A stretch of 64,000 nucleotides of DNA, from positions 27,498,827-27,562,826 of the forward strand of contig JAIVEN010000004.1 of NCBI GenBank assembly GCA_026686845.1, given 5' to 3'. The stretch comes from Adenanthera pavonina (taxonomy: Eukaryota; Streptophyta; Magnoliopsida; Fabales; Fabaceae). The notes under the pieces are model-generated. The model saw only the letters and a program-made list of their open reading frames with translations, was not told the DNA's origin and ran no database searches. Positions within the stretch are counted from its first letter, which is position 1. Every line of letters starts with the position of its first letter. Made by a program: the position numbers and the translations under genes. Shown piece after piece: positions 37,501 through 48,049 of the stretch.

Positions 37501-38468
37501 TACTCATGGGTTCCAATGGCCATTATCATCATATAACAAGATATGGTTAGAATACTTATTAGCCATGTAGCTACATATATCATGATATGAAATGGAAACA
37601 CCCTAACCAAACTATCAGGCATATCATGATATGAAAAAGCAAAACATATATAACACAAGCATATCATGATATGAAAATAACTAAGCATATATCACAAACA
37701 CAAAGCAAACCTCAGTTACCTCAACCGTCAAACCCATTTGACACCTCAGTAGGCCAATGGAGCAACCACACCAAATCCAATGTTTCCAAATCACAACCAG
37801 GAGCCAAAAGAACCCAATTAAGCAATATATTAACCTATATAACATCAATTCCTCATTACCAATACAATTTCTTAACCATTAACATAAGCAATTATCAATT
37901 CAAACATAAACTGGATGGAAACAAGGCTTCCTCAAGTAAACCCAAGCATCCAAACACCCTAAACAACTCTCAAATCCATCATCATGCTCATACAACCTTG
38001 GATTTCCAATTATATCAATATTTAAGGGTTATGGTTTGGATGATTAACTCTTAAGCATCATAAAATCAACACCCAATCTATAGAAATGCTCCACAATACC
38101 TCTAAAACACATTTGAACACAATTTAATCAGTGAAAACTTTACCCAATTAGAGCCTTAACCAAATCCATGAAGCATCTTCGATAAAACTTGAAGAAAAAC
38201 ATTGGGGAGTTGAGAGATGGCTTACTAACAAGATTTGAGCTCCCAAATGCCTGAAATCAAACCCCTATTGTCAAACCTTAGCAGACCACCTTCGTTTTCC
38301 TCCATTTTTCTCTTCTCCGTCGACTGATATGTGTTCTGATTTAATGAAAATCTGGGTTGCTCACCGTGGTGCCACTTAATCTTGCCACAGTGTCTATGCA
38401 TTCTAACTTTGGGCTAGAAGCCTAACTCAAGCTCATCCACTGTGGTGCCACTGTTGCTCGTTGTGGCA
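34546..38468 (-). mobile_element. LTR-A copy in minus orientation with a 1.65-kb insertion
   Basis: Reverse-complement LTR-A sequence is seen at 34546-35636 (matching 39655-40580 in the intact minus LTR) and at about 37286-38400 (matching about 40630-41560), including the block TCTGATTTAATGAAAATC near 38337. An unrelated segment, 35637-37285, separates the two. The 3' terminus (low-coordinate side) is missing where it abuts a plus-oriented copy. Confidence 0.6.
35637..37285. mobile_element. Unclassified non-coding insertion in LTR-A
   Basis: Begins near TGCTGGCTTTCTAAAAGGGG and includes TTTATCCTGGTTCGGTCTCT near 35780, a motif I associate with non-coding ends of plant LTR elements. Between about 36280 and 37000 the phrase CAAAGTTCGTCTGTCAGAG and variants recur at least five times amid AAATTCAAATTTTC words. 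No coding capacity and no clear terminal repeats were found, so the class is open. Confidence 0.4.
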
Positions 38469-38583
38469 TGTGTAACAACCTTTTCCTAAAAGCCCTATAT
38501 TCAACTCTTAGAAACCTTAAAACACCAAAAAACTCCAAACAACACCAAATTAGGGCTAGAATGTGGCGAGATACAGTACTAGC
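38469..38583 (-). mobile_element. LTR-A 3'-end fragment, minus orientation
   Basis: Starts with TGTAACAACC at 38469, the reverse complement of an LTR-A 3' end, and continues with the CACCAAAAAACTCCAAACAA block that mirrors LTR-A ends near 57010-57060. It stops where Kunitz 3' sequence begins. Confidence 0.5.
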
Positions 38584-39038
38584 TAAAGGAAAGTCAATTA
38601 TATGAATCATGTAGTTGATTGGAATAAGTAGTACTAGCTATAGCTAGCATTGTATGCTTTCCCTTTATGTGGCTTTTAGAATAATTGAAGGAACCCTGTT
38701 ATTATATCCTACCTTAAATAAATCTCAGAGTTTGTGAAATGCAGTATCTCTGTCTTCTGGTCATGAAAAAAAAATTAAACAAGGACAAAATAAATAAGGA
38801 TAAGTTTGATATTGTATCCTATAAAACTATAAGGTTTTTTCCTCTTTTATCCTTATTTTAAGTTTGAGTCTAAACTTTTTAAAACTTTGGCCTTATTTCA
38901 AAGCCTATTTAAATACTTCCTGAGTCCCAATTCATTTTTTACTTTAGAGAATTTAAATATCCCATTTTATCTATCGCTTTAGAAAACTAATAAAGAATTA
39001 ATTTCTTTTTCTAATTATGCCTTCGAATAATTAAAATT
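38584..39038 (+). pseudogene. 3' remnant of a second Kunitz inhibitor gene
   Basis: 38584-38760 matches the last codons and 3' untranslated region of the Kunitz pseudogene: GGAAAGTCAATTATATGAAT corresponds to 28713-28732, followed in the same order by the TTTCCCTTTATGTGGCT word and the AAATAAATCTCAGAGTTTGTG block. The body of the gene is absent; the sequence abuts an LTR-A fragment on its 5' side. The remaining 280 bp is AT-rich host flank. Confidence 0.65.
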
Positions 39039-39273
39039 TGTAACAACCCTCAGTATACTATCCTAGTCTTAGTCTCGAGCTAATGGGAAAGTATACTTAT
39101 TTGTGTGTGAAAGAGTTAAATGGTTGTTCAAGGCCTATTGGTATGTGTTTGGGTGGTTGGAATCCTGGGTCGGGTATAATTGAGTAAGTATTGAATTTGG
39201 TTAATCTGTGCAATGTGTTGATTGAAAATGTTGTATTGTTGTAGTGGTGGATTGGATCATTGAAGGTGTTTCG
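39039..39273 (+). mobile_element. LTR-A 5' fragment, insertion site of the gypsy element
   Basis: Starts TGTAACAACCCTCAGTATAC at 39039 and follows the LTR-A 5' region with internal deletions for about 230 bp, until the minus-oriented 3' LTR at 39274 interrupts it. The last five bases, TTTCG (39269-39273), are the expected target duplication of that element; a matching copy on the far side was not found. Confidence 0.6.
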
Positions 39274-41756
39274 TGTAACACTCTATCTCCAAACACCTCC
39301 AGACTCGACCACAAAAATCAAAATCCAATGAAACGCAATCTCAACATCTCAAAACAACTTCTTAAAACACCAAACAGTGGAAAAACAACACAAAAACACT
39401 AGAAAGTGGGTTAGGGCTGCGGCCGTTACAGTATCGCTGCGGCTCCAGACCTCCCCTGTTTCATACTTGCTACTAAACTCTCTAATGCTGCAGCCTACTT
39501 TCTGGCACCGTGGTGCCCCCTGCTGGTTTTCCACACTAGCAAAATTCCAACATTAGGGCAAACTTCCGACGCGCATATATTTATGATCTGACCTCCGATT
39601 GACCTAATTCCAACTCTTACAAGTCAATCTAGTCTCAAACTAACCATAGACATCACTTTCACCTCAATCCAACTCCGCAGGGAGATTCTGGACACCTGAC
39701 ATCATTTTAGCCACTTTTTGACCAAAACTTACAACTCACAACTCCTATTTGCCACCAAGGGCAATTCAACCACTTGAGACCATTCACATAGATCCAAAAT
39801 CATTTAACCAATTTGTCCAAAGAGGTTTCACCTCAAAAAAACCATTCCTTTGAGATTTGATCCCCTTGAACCCCATTTGACAAGACGGGCTACAGGCCCT
39901 AAAACACATCGACAAGGCCCAATACCACCTTTGGGCTCACATGCATTATCACACTGACTCCTCAACACCCCGAACCACACATACACCACCAATCATCATA
40001 CATAACACATACAACATCCATTCATAACAATCCTTATCCATGTCATATATCCATTACAAAACATTCTATCCTACTTGGCACAAGATACATTATCCAAATT
40101 ACACATATACTATATAGACCTAGTATCCCCACGTCCAATGCTACTCATACGTCTTCTCGGGACTAGTGCCAGAACCATCAACTGAAAGGTTAATTCATGG
40201 GAGAGGGGTGTGAGATAATGTCTCAGTAACTGGGAACAACCACACACACATACACATCTATATATAAATATATCTCATATAATCCATGAATGCAATGTGA
40301 AATGAATGGAATACATGTCTCCTTCATACACAGCTAGAACCACGGGCTATCAACATAACATGACATTTCATATAGGTAATTCCCTTCCAACAGTAGGTGA
40401 AGACTAATTCCAGGACATCACTAAGCTAATGTTACACTAATACAACCCAGCCAAAGGTTACACTAGTGCTCGGATCATGGCTCTCCTTCCCTTGGACCAC
40501 CTCGAATTGGTGGTGATTTAGAGAAAGTGCAGTCCACTGACGCTTGGCTCCCCTGGCCATAGGGGAGGATTTAGCAACAGGGATCCTATCCTTTTCTCCC
40601 TAATCATATCTCATATCATCATATATCATATTGTCATCACCACCTAATCCGCTATATATCGCAATCTCACAATGTCATGTGATGATGCTCATGTATCATC
40701 ATATAATCATTATCATCATATTTCATAATGTCATGTATGCATCATGTCAATATCATCATCTCTAATCATCATCATAACCATCATAGTCATCATCTAGCTA
40801 TGTGTATACCATGATATATAGGAAAACAGTACACACAAACACATCTATATTGTGGTATGAAAGAAACATGCATATATACACAAATATACGTACTATCATA
40901 CAATATAAATAATACAATACAAACAAACACCCGGTTACCTCAAGTGTCAGTACCACACATGCAGATTCCACAAACTTCTTGAGTTGTCCAACACACTTGA
41001 ACCCCTATCAGTTAACCAAACAACCTTCATAATAACACAATTCTCAATTAACCACATATACCAATAAACCAAACATCACAATTCAACTACTTTAGTCTAA
41101 CCCAAGATTCCAACACCCCTTTCATGCATCATTAAGCTCCTAGGAACCATTCAAACACCAAACAATCTCATACACTTCAAATTCCCAAGAGCCCTAACAA
41201 AAAATAACCTAAGGTTAAGCTTAAATCATACTTAAACCCTTAAAAACTCACACCCAAGCATCAAGAACGCCAAAACACACTTCCTTAATCCCATTTCATC
41301 CATTTTGATCAGTGGATTTTAGCCTAAACCTGAAATCCTGACATATAACTGACCCCCAAGTTCAACCGAAGAAAATGGAGAGGGAGGAGTAGAAATCACT
41401 TACTAACTTGAATCTAAGCTTCCAAGGTCTGAAAATCACTCCTAAAAGCTAGAAATCTTGAACCCAAGCAGAGCTCTTGAGTTCTTTTCTGTCGCTTCCT
41501 TCGATTCTTTCTTTCTGTTCGCCCAAAATGTTTTCGATTTAAACCAGAAACCTGAGTCTCGCCGCGGCCTCAGAATAAGTCCGCCACGACTCCACCGTGT
41601 TTCAGTTGAAACAACGTCACTGGACTTGTTCTTGCCGAGGCGTTCCTGGTTCAAGCTGTAGCATGGAGCTCAATTTTCCTCTACTTGAGCCTTCTTCCAT
41701 CTTGTCTCTTCTAGTTATACACATAATGCCAAAATAAAGTCATGAGGGGTGTTGCA
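39274..41756 (-). repeat. 3' LTR of the gypsy element (LTR-A type, 2,483 bp)
   Basis: On the minus strand it starts TGCAACACCCCTCATGAC (41756) and ends GATAGAGTGTTACA (39274). Just upstream on the minus strand is the purine-rich GGAATGGAGAG, a plausible polypurine tract. It is the most complete LTR-A in the window and serves as the reference for the other copies. Confidence 0.85.
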
Positions 41757-41769
41757 CTCTCCATTCCTT

Positions 41770-43310
41770 ATAAAAATTTCTTTCTCAAAATTTCAACTCT
41801 TACCTAAAGCAAAAATCTCTGGATACCTCATTCACATGGATTCTTCTGTCTCCTACAGGACATCATTGGATGTCAAGCCACTCCATAGGACCTTTATCAA
41901 CTTTATGGTCTTATTCATGAACTGTTTCTCCTTCACATCAAGAATTTGCAATGGTGTGGCCTCAAAAGTCATATCCTCTCGTACTTGAACTACCTCATCA
42001 TCAATTATATGAGGATACTTCTTAAGTTGAGACACGTGAAAAACATCGTACAATCAAGCAAAATTAGGCGGTAGCACCACTTGATACACTACTGTCCCAA
42101 TTCATTCCAGAATTTAGTAAGGACCCATATACCGTGGAGTGAGCTTCTTTGCTCGAATTGATCTTCCAACGCCAGTAGTAGGAGTGACCTTTGAAAACAC
42201 ATGATCCCCAGCAAGAAACTATAATGGTCTACTCTTCTTATCCACATAACTCTTCTGCTGATTCTGAGCAATAAGAAACTTTTGACAAATATTCTCTATT
42301 TGCCAAGAGGTTTAATCTACAATATCTGGGCCCAAAAGACTTCTTTCACGGAGTTCAGCCTAACACAATGGCGATCTATATTTCCTGCCATACAACGCTT
42401 CATACGAAGCCATTTGTAAACTCGAGTGGAAACTGTTGTTGTAGGCAAATTCAACCAATAGTAGAAACTGATGCCAATTGTCTTTGTTTGCTAGAACACA
42501 CGCCTGTAGCATGTCTTCCAGAGTCTAAATAGTCTTTTTAGTCTACTCATCAACTTGAGTGTGATAGGCAGTACTGAAACTCAATTTCATACCCATGACC
42601 TTTTGAAGAGATTTCCGAAACTTGGATGTAAACTTAGGATCTCTGTCTGACACAATATTTATCGAGACTCCATGCCGTCTCACAATATTATTCACATACA
42701 AATGGGTTAACTTCTCCATCGAAATAGTCTCCCAAATTGGAAGAAAATGGGCCGACTTCGTCAACCTGTCCATAATGACTCATATTCCATTGTGTCTTGA
42801 AGAGGTCCTTGATAATCCCATCATGAAATCCATGGAAATGCTATCCCATTTCTACTTCGGGATCTCCAAAGGTTGCAACGTACTAGCAGGTAATTGGTGC
42901 TTAATCTTCACCTTCTGACAGATTAGACATCTTGCCACAACCTCTGCGATGTCCTTTTTCATGCCTGGCCACCAATAACTACGCTTCAGATCTTGGTAAA
43001 TCTTGGTGGTACCTGGGTGAATATTATACCTGCTCTTATGAGCTTCCTCTAAAATAATTTCTCGCAATCCTGTAACATTTGGCACACAAATCTGACCATG
43101 GTATCGGATGATACCATCCTCCAGAATATCAAAGTCCTGGGTCTCCGCCATTTCAATTTGTTCCTGAATGCCTAAAAGATAGTCTTCTTGCAACTGAGCA
43201 TAGCAAATGTTCCTTAACAAATCACTTGATACACTGATGGAACTCATTACTAGTACTCAATGGATAACTTCATATCTCTTAGGCTCTCTAGTAACTGTTG
43301 TCCTCAACAT
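41770..43310 (-). pseudogene. Gypsy integrase and chromodomain-like tail, broken
   Basis: Integrase joins element cDNA to host DNA. Seen in order: H-H-C-C zinc finger (HKSRYNIHPGTTKIYQDLKR, then CLICQ) at about 43000-42930; catalytic core with MDRLTKSAHFLP and SDRDPKFTSKF; then TLEDML after two in-frame TAG codons near 42540 that sit where relatives have Gln; then the C-terminal LYDVFHVSQLKKYPHIIDDE and REDMTFEATPLQILD blocks (42053-41900) and an out-of-frame or stop-broken chromodomain-like RYPEIFALGKS end near 41800. Several more stops and a frameshift are present. A dead copy. Confidence 0.8.
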
Positions 43311-44190
43311 CATTGTGGCCATATGGATCGACTTTCTACTCAATGCATCCGCCACAAACATTAGCTTTCCCAAGATGATACTTCAAAGCAAACTCATAGT
43401 CTACTAGGAACTTAGCCCAACGCCTTTGCCTTATGTTCAATTCCTTCTGATCAAACAAATACTTCAAACTCTTGTAATCATTGAACACCTTGAACTGAGC
43501 ACCATAGAGATAATGCCTCCATAATTTCAAAGCAAACACTACAGCTGCTAGCTTAAGGTCGTGAGTAGGATAGTTCTCCTCATGAGGTCTTAACTGCCTT
43601 GAAGCATATGCGACAACTCTATCTTGCTGCATCAAAACACACCCTAGACCCCTTTTAGAGGTGTTCGAGTAAATAATGAACGGCTCTGATGGGTTAGGGA
43701 TAATGAGCACTGGGGTGGACGTCTGACAAACCTTCAGCTCTTGGAATGCTCTCTCACACCTGTCATCCCAAATGAAAGATCAATCCTCATAGATGAGTCT
43801 AGTCAATGGCATAACAGGCTGAGAGAATCCCTTAATGAACTTTCAGTAATATCCAGCCAATCCCAGAAAACTCTGAATTTTAGTCATCGATCATGGTCTC
43901 TCCTAATTCAACATTACTTTAACCTTACTAGGGTCTACTGCTACTTCTTCTGCAGAAATCATATGACCCTGAAATTTCACCTCCCGTAGCCAAAACTCAC
44001 ATTTACTGAGCTTAGCATACAATTAGTGATCCTACAATACTTGCAACTCAATCCAAAGATAGAGCGCAAGCTCTTCCTCACTCTTAGAGTAGATCAGACT
44101 GTCATCAACAAAAACCACCACAAATTTATCCAAATACGGCCAAAACGCCCTATTCATATAATCCATGAAGATTGCCAAGGCATTGATCAA
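43311..44190 (-). pseudogene. Gypsy reverse transcriptase end and RNase H, broken
   Basis: The reverse transcriptase is reduced to its palm/thumb end: FMDYMNRAFWPYLDKFVVVF then VDDSLIYSKSEEE (catalytic F-V-D-D near 44101-44115), YAKLSKCEFWLREVKFQGH and IQSFLGLAGYY-stop-KFI. RNase H (43710-43336) reads VVAYASRQLRPHEENYPTHD and FNDYKSLKYLFDQKELNIRQ. Two of its catalytic acids are changed: IYSNTSKRG has Asn for the usual Asp, and HDLKLAAV has Lys for Glu, both explained by G-to-A changes in the coding strand. The first about 300 residues of protease plus RT are deleted relative to the family. Confidence 0.8.
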
Positions 44191-45590
44191 TGAAAAGAAA
44201 TGAAGGAATGCGATGCACCTGAGTCAAACAAAGCATGAATAGAGTTACAATTGAGTTTAAGTTTACCTCTAATCAGATTAGTCGCTGCATCCGCTTCCTG
44301 TTGGGTGATGGAAAAGACTCGTCCGGGCATCGTGGTCCTCCTCATCATATCTTCACACCTTGGCTCATGACAACTTTGTGCAATATGTCCCAGTCTCCCA
44401 AAATTAAAAGAAATTAGGCATGGATGGTCACCATGGCTAAACCCGCATTTTGTACATGGATTTGATGCTCTACTTGAGCTGTATTAGGATGGGGCTGAAT
44501 CTCTCCTACATACTCGCCCTAACTGGAACTCCCCTAGTCAAAACATCCTCAGTAAAAGGGTCCCCTACCAAACTGACCTCTGTTGGACTAATCCTGACCA
44601 AACCTACCTCTACCTCTACCATGGCGGCATATATTATGATGACCTCTTCCTCCACTAGAACCTGTATTGCCACTGCTGCTACCACTACCTAAGCCACTTC
44701 CGTTACTGATTCATCCTATAGGTCCTAGGTGAGAAAATGCAAGAATCACAGAATTCCTTCTATGCTCCTCGGCCTCCTTCATCCGCCTGGAAAGGGCAAG
44801 TATCTTCACACACAAGTCCTCAAAGGACATAAACTCCACCATATATAGCTGCTCCTTTATCTCTGGATGGACTCCCTCAAACAACCTATGAGTCATCCAC
44901 CTATCATCAGGGTAATTATTTTGATAAGTGGAGTACTTGGCTAAGTCCAGGAACTAATCAATATAATTGTCCGCTGACAGATTCCCTTGCTGGAAAGCTA
45001 GGAACTTGGCCTCCTTCTGCATCATCAGGGCTAGAAGGATGTAGTGTGCAAAGAATCATTCCTTAAACTGTTCCCATGTCATAGGAGGATTCATCGCTTC
45101 AACAATCGGGAGAACACTTCTCCACCAACGCTTAGCCTTCTTCTTCTCAAGCTTAAATGCCTCAAGTTACACCCTTTGCTCTGAGGTGCAATCCATTACA
45201 CTGTAGATGTTCTCCAATTGTTTGATCCAATTCTTAGTCTATGAAACATTCATAGTACCTTCAAAAGTCAGGGGATTGAACTTCCAAAAGTCCTTCAACT
45301 GTGAAGAGATACCCCTTCTTTTAACTCTTGGGGCTCACTCAGGCTCTATCACATGTTCATTCTCATCCGCTCTTGCATTCAAGTCAACAAACATCCCAGC
45401 CTCTTCATTCATATCACCCTGTTCCTGCCTATTCATCTGCTTTTGCAACCTGTTCAATGTCTGCCCCTGAGTATTCACTTGATTACTAAGACCAGTCAAC
45501 ATCTCATGCATCTGCCTCATAAGATCACTTTTACTCAGTTTTTCTTTGTGAGATATTCTTCCTACACACAAGCAACAATACATTCAATTA
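44191..45590 (-). pseudogene. Gypsy gag and protease relic
   Basis: Gag starts near 45583 with a coiled-coil-like stretch (MRQMHEMLTGLSNQVNTQGQ). The capsid part keeps FEGVHPEIKEQLYMVEFMSF (about 44880-44820). The nucleocapsid zinc knuckle at about 44420-44370 is degenerate: SFNFGRLGHIAQSCHE has lost the first two Cys of C-x2-C-x4-H-x4-C. The protease keeps its active-site motif ALFDSGASHSFI (about 44235-44200) and is then cut off by the deletion. Multiple stops and frameshifts. Confidence 0.7.
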
Positions 45591-45680
45591 TATGGTTCCG
45601 AACTAACATTGCAGTGGGAATATAGTCTATGTATTTAAAATTGTGCCAAGTGGTACTTCAAGCAGAAATAATGGTCCAAA

Positions 45681-45700
45681 TCAATTGCTTTGATATCAAC
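45681..45700 (-). other. Primer-binding site, initiator-Met tRNA type
   Basis: On the minus strand TTGATATCAAAGC directly follows (after one G) the LTR end GGACATTACA. It matches the plant initiator-Met tRNA primer site TTGGTATCAGAGC at 11 of 13 positions, both differences being G to A. Confidence 0.65.
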
Positions 45701-45917
45701 TGTAATGTCCAGCCGCTTCTTTGGGATTGATTACTGTCCCCACAAACCAACATAAGCCTTTTTGATGTGCTTTGTCCTCACTCACACAACTCTTTCCTAG
45801 GAGGTCACCCATCCCAGAATTACTCCAGGTCAAGTAGGCTTAACTGAGGAGTTCTTAAGGGATAGGCTACCGAAAAGGTATATGCACCTTGTTGGTATAG
45901 GTAGTACCTATCAATTT
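45701..45917 (-). repeat. 5S rRNA-bearing (Cassandra-like) LTR, minus copy
   Basis: Read on the minus strand it contains CAGTTAAGCCTACTTGAC, then GGATGGGTGACCTCCTAGGA, which match boxes A and C of plant 5S rRNA (AGTTAAGCGTGCTTGG and GGATGGGTGACCTCCTGGGA). It starts near AAATTGATAGGTACTACC and ends GGACATTACA at 45701, followed by a primer-binding site. LTRs with a 5S promoter are the hallmark of the TRIM retrotransposon Cassandra. No second LTR in this orientation was found at lower coordinates. Confidence 0.75.
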
Positions 45918-46227
45918 TGAAGTTTGTGGTCATCTGGAGGTGTTTGGAGGTAGGGTGTTACAGTTGGTATTAGAGCCCGACCTCTCTCAGTACAGTATGG
46001 TTTGAGGATGAACCACACGAAAGCTAGCAGGCATGTGACATCCAGGTGCTGATGAGGGTAGGGAGTGATCGCCAGTGTAAGAAATAGGATATGAGATAAA
46101 AAGTAATGAGGCACAGACAAGGAACGGCTCTTGGCAGGCTTCTAAGTGGGAGGGGCATATGAATGAATCGATTGCATACCGGAATGAGAGAGATCCAGAG
46201 ACTGTATAGGTATGAGACTATACGGTT
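45918..46227 (+). mobile_element. LTR-A 3' tip, primer site and leader of another gypsy element
   Basis: The plus strand has 45 bp of LTR-A end (CTGGAGGTGTTTGGAGGTAG to GTGTTACA, ending 45962), then a primer-binding site TTGGTATTAGAGC (45964-45976; one C-to-T change from the initiator-Met site) and about 250 bp of untranslated leader. The fragment is enclosed by the two inverted 5S-bearing LTRs. Confidence 0.65.
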
Positions 46228-46450
46228 AATGATAGCTTAAAGAAATTGATAGATATTACCTATACCAACACGGTGTATTAATATTTTTGGTAGCCTATCC
46301 CTTAAGAATTCCTTAGTTAAGCATGCTTGACTTGGAGTAATTTTATGATGGGTGACCTCCTAGGAATGAGGTGTGTGAGTGAACACCGAAATGGGTTGTG
46401 TTAGTTTGTGGGGACAGTTGTCAATCCCAAAGAAGCGATCGAATGTTACA
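46228..46450 (+). repeat. 5S rRNA-bearing (Cassandra-like) LTR, plus copy
   Basis: Plus-strand counterpart of the 45701-45917 LTR: TAGTTAAGCATGCTTGAC and GATGGGTGACCTCCTAGGA match 5S rRNA boxes A and C, and the copy ends GAATGTTACA at 46450. Upstream ATTACCTATACCAACACGG and downstream GGGGACAGTTGTCAATCCC blocks are shared with the minus copy. No primer site follows, so it is a right-hand or solo LTR. Confidence 0.75.
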
Positions 46451-48049
46451 ATGCGGCCATAAATAGTGCCATCGCGGCCTCATGGAAGCATAATGGTGTA
46501 GCGCTATGGCTAAGCTTTTTGAGCCTTGGTGCCTATTTCAAAACTTGTATTAGCAATTTGCTAATTTTCAGAGTGGACTTCCGACACACACAACTTCATA
46601 CTCAGACCTTTGATTGACCTGATTCCAACTTTTACAGGTTAATCTTGTCAATCTAGCCATAGGCACAAATTTCACTCAAATTCATCTCAGTATAGAGATT
46701 TTGGGTATTCATGACCGATTTGCTCACTTTTTAGCCAAAACTCATAATTTAATGGCTCCGATTGCCACCAAAGGCGAATTGGCCCTCAAGGACCATTCAT
46801 ACATGTCCTAAATAACACAACCAATCTATCCAAGGAGGTTTCACCCTAGAGAAACCACTCCTTCGGGTTTTGATGCCCTTGAACTCCAAAATCACATAAT
46901 GGGCTATATGCCCCAAATACACTAACAAGGCTCAAATCTACTTTGGGCTTACACATATGGCCAATCCGATCCACAGACACCTACACCAACAATGATGACC
47001 CATACTGGGGTCCACATCACTATCTCACATATAACCATACCATCATCATATCATCACATAACATATATAACATACTCCTAGGATAATAAGACCATACACA
47101 CATTCATGCATACAAACTCTACTTGGCACAAGTTATTACATAAATGAAGCGGTAATGCTACTGGGTACAAAATCCTCCTAAAGCAAGAAGACTTACAACT
47201 CATTTGTCTTCTCCAGACTAGTACCAAAGTCTTCACCTGAAATGTTAGCTAGGAGGATGTGAGACAAAGTCTCAGTAATAAAGAACAAACACAAGCACAC
47301 TACTGATGCACATATAGATGTATATGATGTAATGCAATGCACATGTCATGTGATGTATGTCTCCCTCATACATGACTAGAACCACGAGCTAACGCCATCA
47401 CATGACATTTCCAATTGGTGATTCCTTTCCAACAACCTGTGAAGGCTAATTCCGGGATAACACCTAGCTCACCTCATACAAATGCAGCTTGGGCAAAGGT
47501 CAAACTAGTGCTTAGATCTTAGCTCTTCTTACCCTGCTCCATCCCTAATCGGTGGCCATTTAGGGAAGGTGTAGTCCACTGTCACCTGGCTCTCCTAGAC
47601 ATATGAGAGTATTTAGCAATAGGGATCACATCTTTATCCTCCCTAATATATCATATCATATCCTTACCATCACCACCTGATCCACCATGCCACAATATAC
47701 GCATATGGTGATGATGCTAATATCATATCACTACGCAATAATCATCATGTTACTATGCCATTCTAGCACGCTATGAAAACATACGTATCATCATGTTTAT
47801 CATCATACATCCATGTTTGAGATCCACAATCATGCCTAGTCTTGCTATGTACATACCATGATATGGAAAAAAACAACCATACACATACACAAAAACCATA
47901 TCATGTTATGAATGGGAATATGTGTATATAAAACATATATAAGCACAATCACCAATCAATACACACACATACACACCCGGTTACTTGAAAGTGCTGACAC
48001 TACACACACGGCCTAAACCCACCGTGTTAATACTTAATAGGAGCTAAAA
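46451..48049 (-). mobile_element. LTR-A copy, minus orientation, truncated
   Basis: Mirrors LTR-A from near its 3' end (46451, GCGGCC-rich block) to roughly 1 kb from its 5' start (about 48045), including the AGTAACTGAGACTTTGTCTC-like block near 47265 and the ATTGCCACCAAAGG block near 46762. It abuts an LTR-A start in the opposite orientation. Confidence 0.65.

Larger units (their letters stand above)
39274..45700 (-). mobile_element. Decayed Ty3/gypsy chromovirus-like element
   Basis: On the minus strand the order is: primer-binding site (45681-45700), leader, gag relic, protease relic, reverse transcriptase end, RNase H, integrase with zinc finger, chromodomain-like tail, and a 3' LTR (39274-41756). 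Protease before RT-RNaseH before integrase is the gypsy order. Sequence style (HDLKLAAVVFALK, DVFHVSQLKKY, an initiator-Met primer site, a 2.5-kb LTR starting TGYAACACCC) suggests the Tekay/Del group. The expected LTR-A 5' LTR is missing; a 5S-bearing LTR stands in its place. Confidence 0.8.

Noticed and set aside
37671..38054. 127-codon plus-strand frame
   Set aside because: It is antisense to a minus-oriented LTR-A and low in complexity; no family resemblance.
41458..41661. Overlapping 67-70-codon frames on both strands
   Set aside because: Both lie within the LTR-A 5' region, which is GC-richer; no homology, and not conserved in other copies.
46290..46380. A functional 5S rRNA gene
   Set aside because: Only the region around boxes A and C matches; the 5' third differs, no T-run terminator follows, and the sequence lies in an LTR-like unit ending TGTTACA with an inverted partner.
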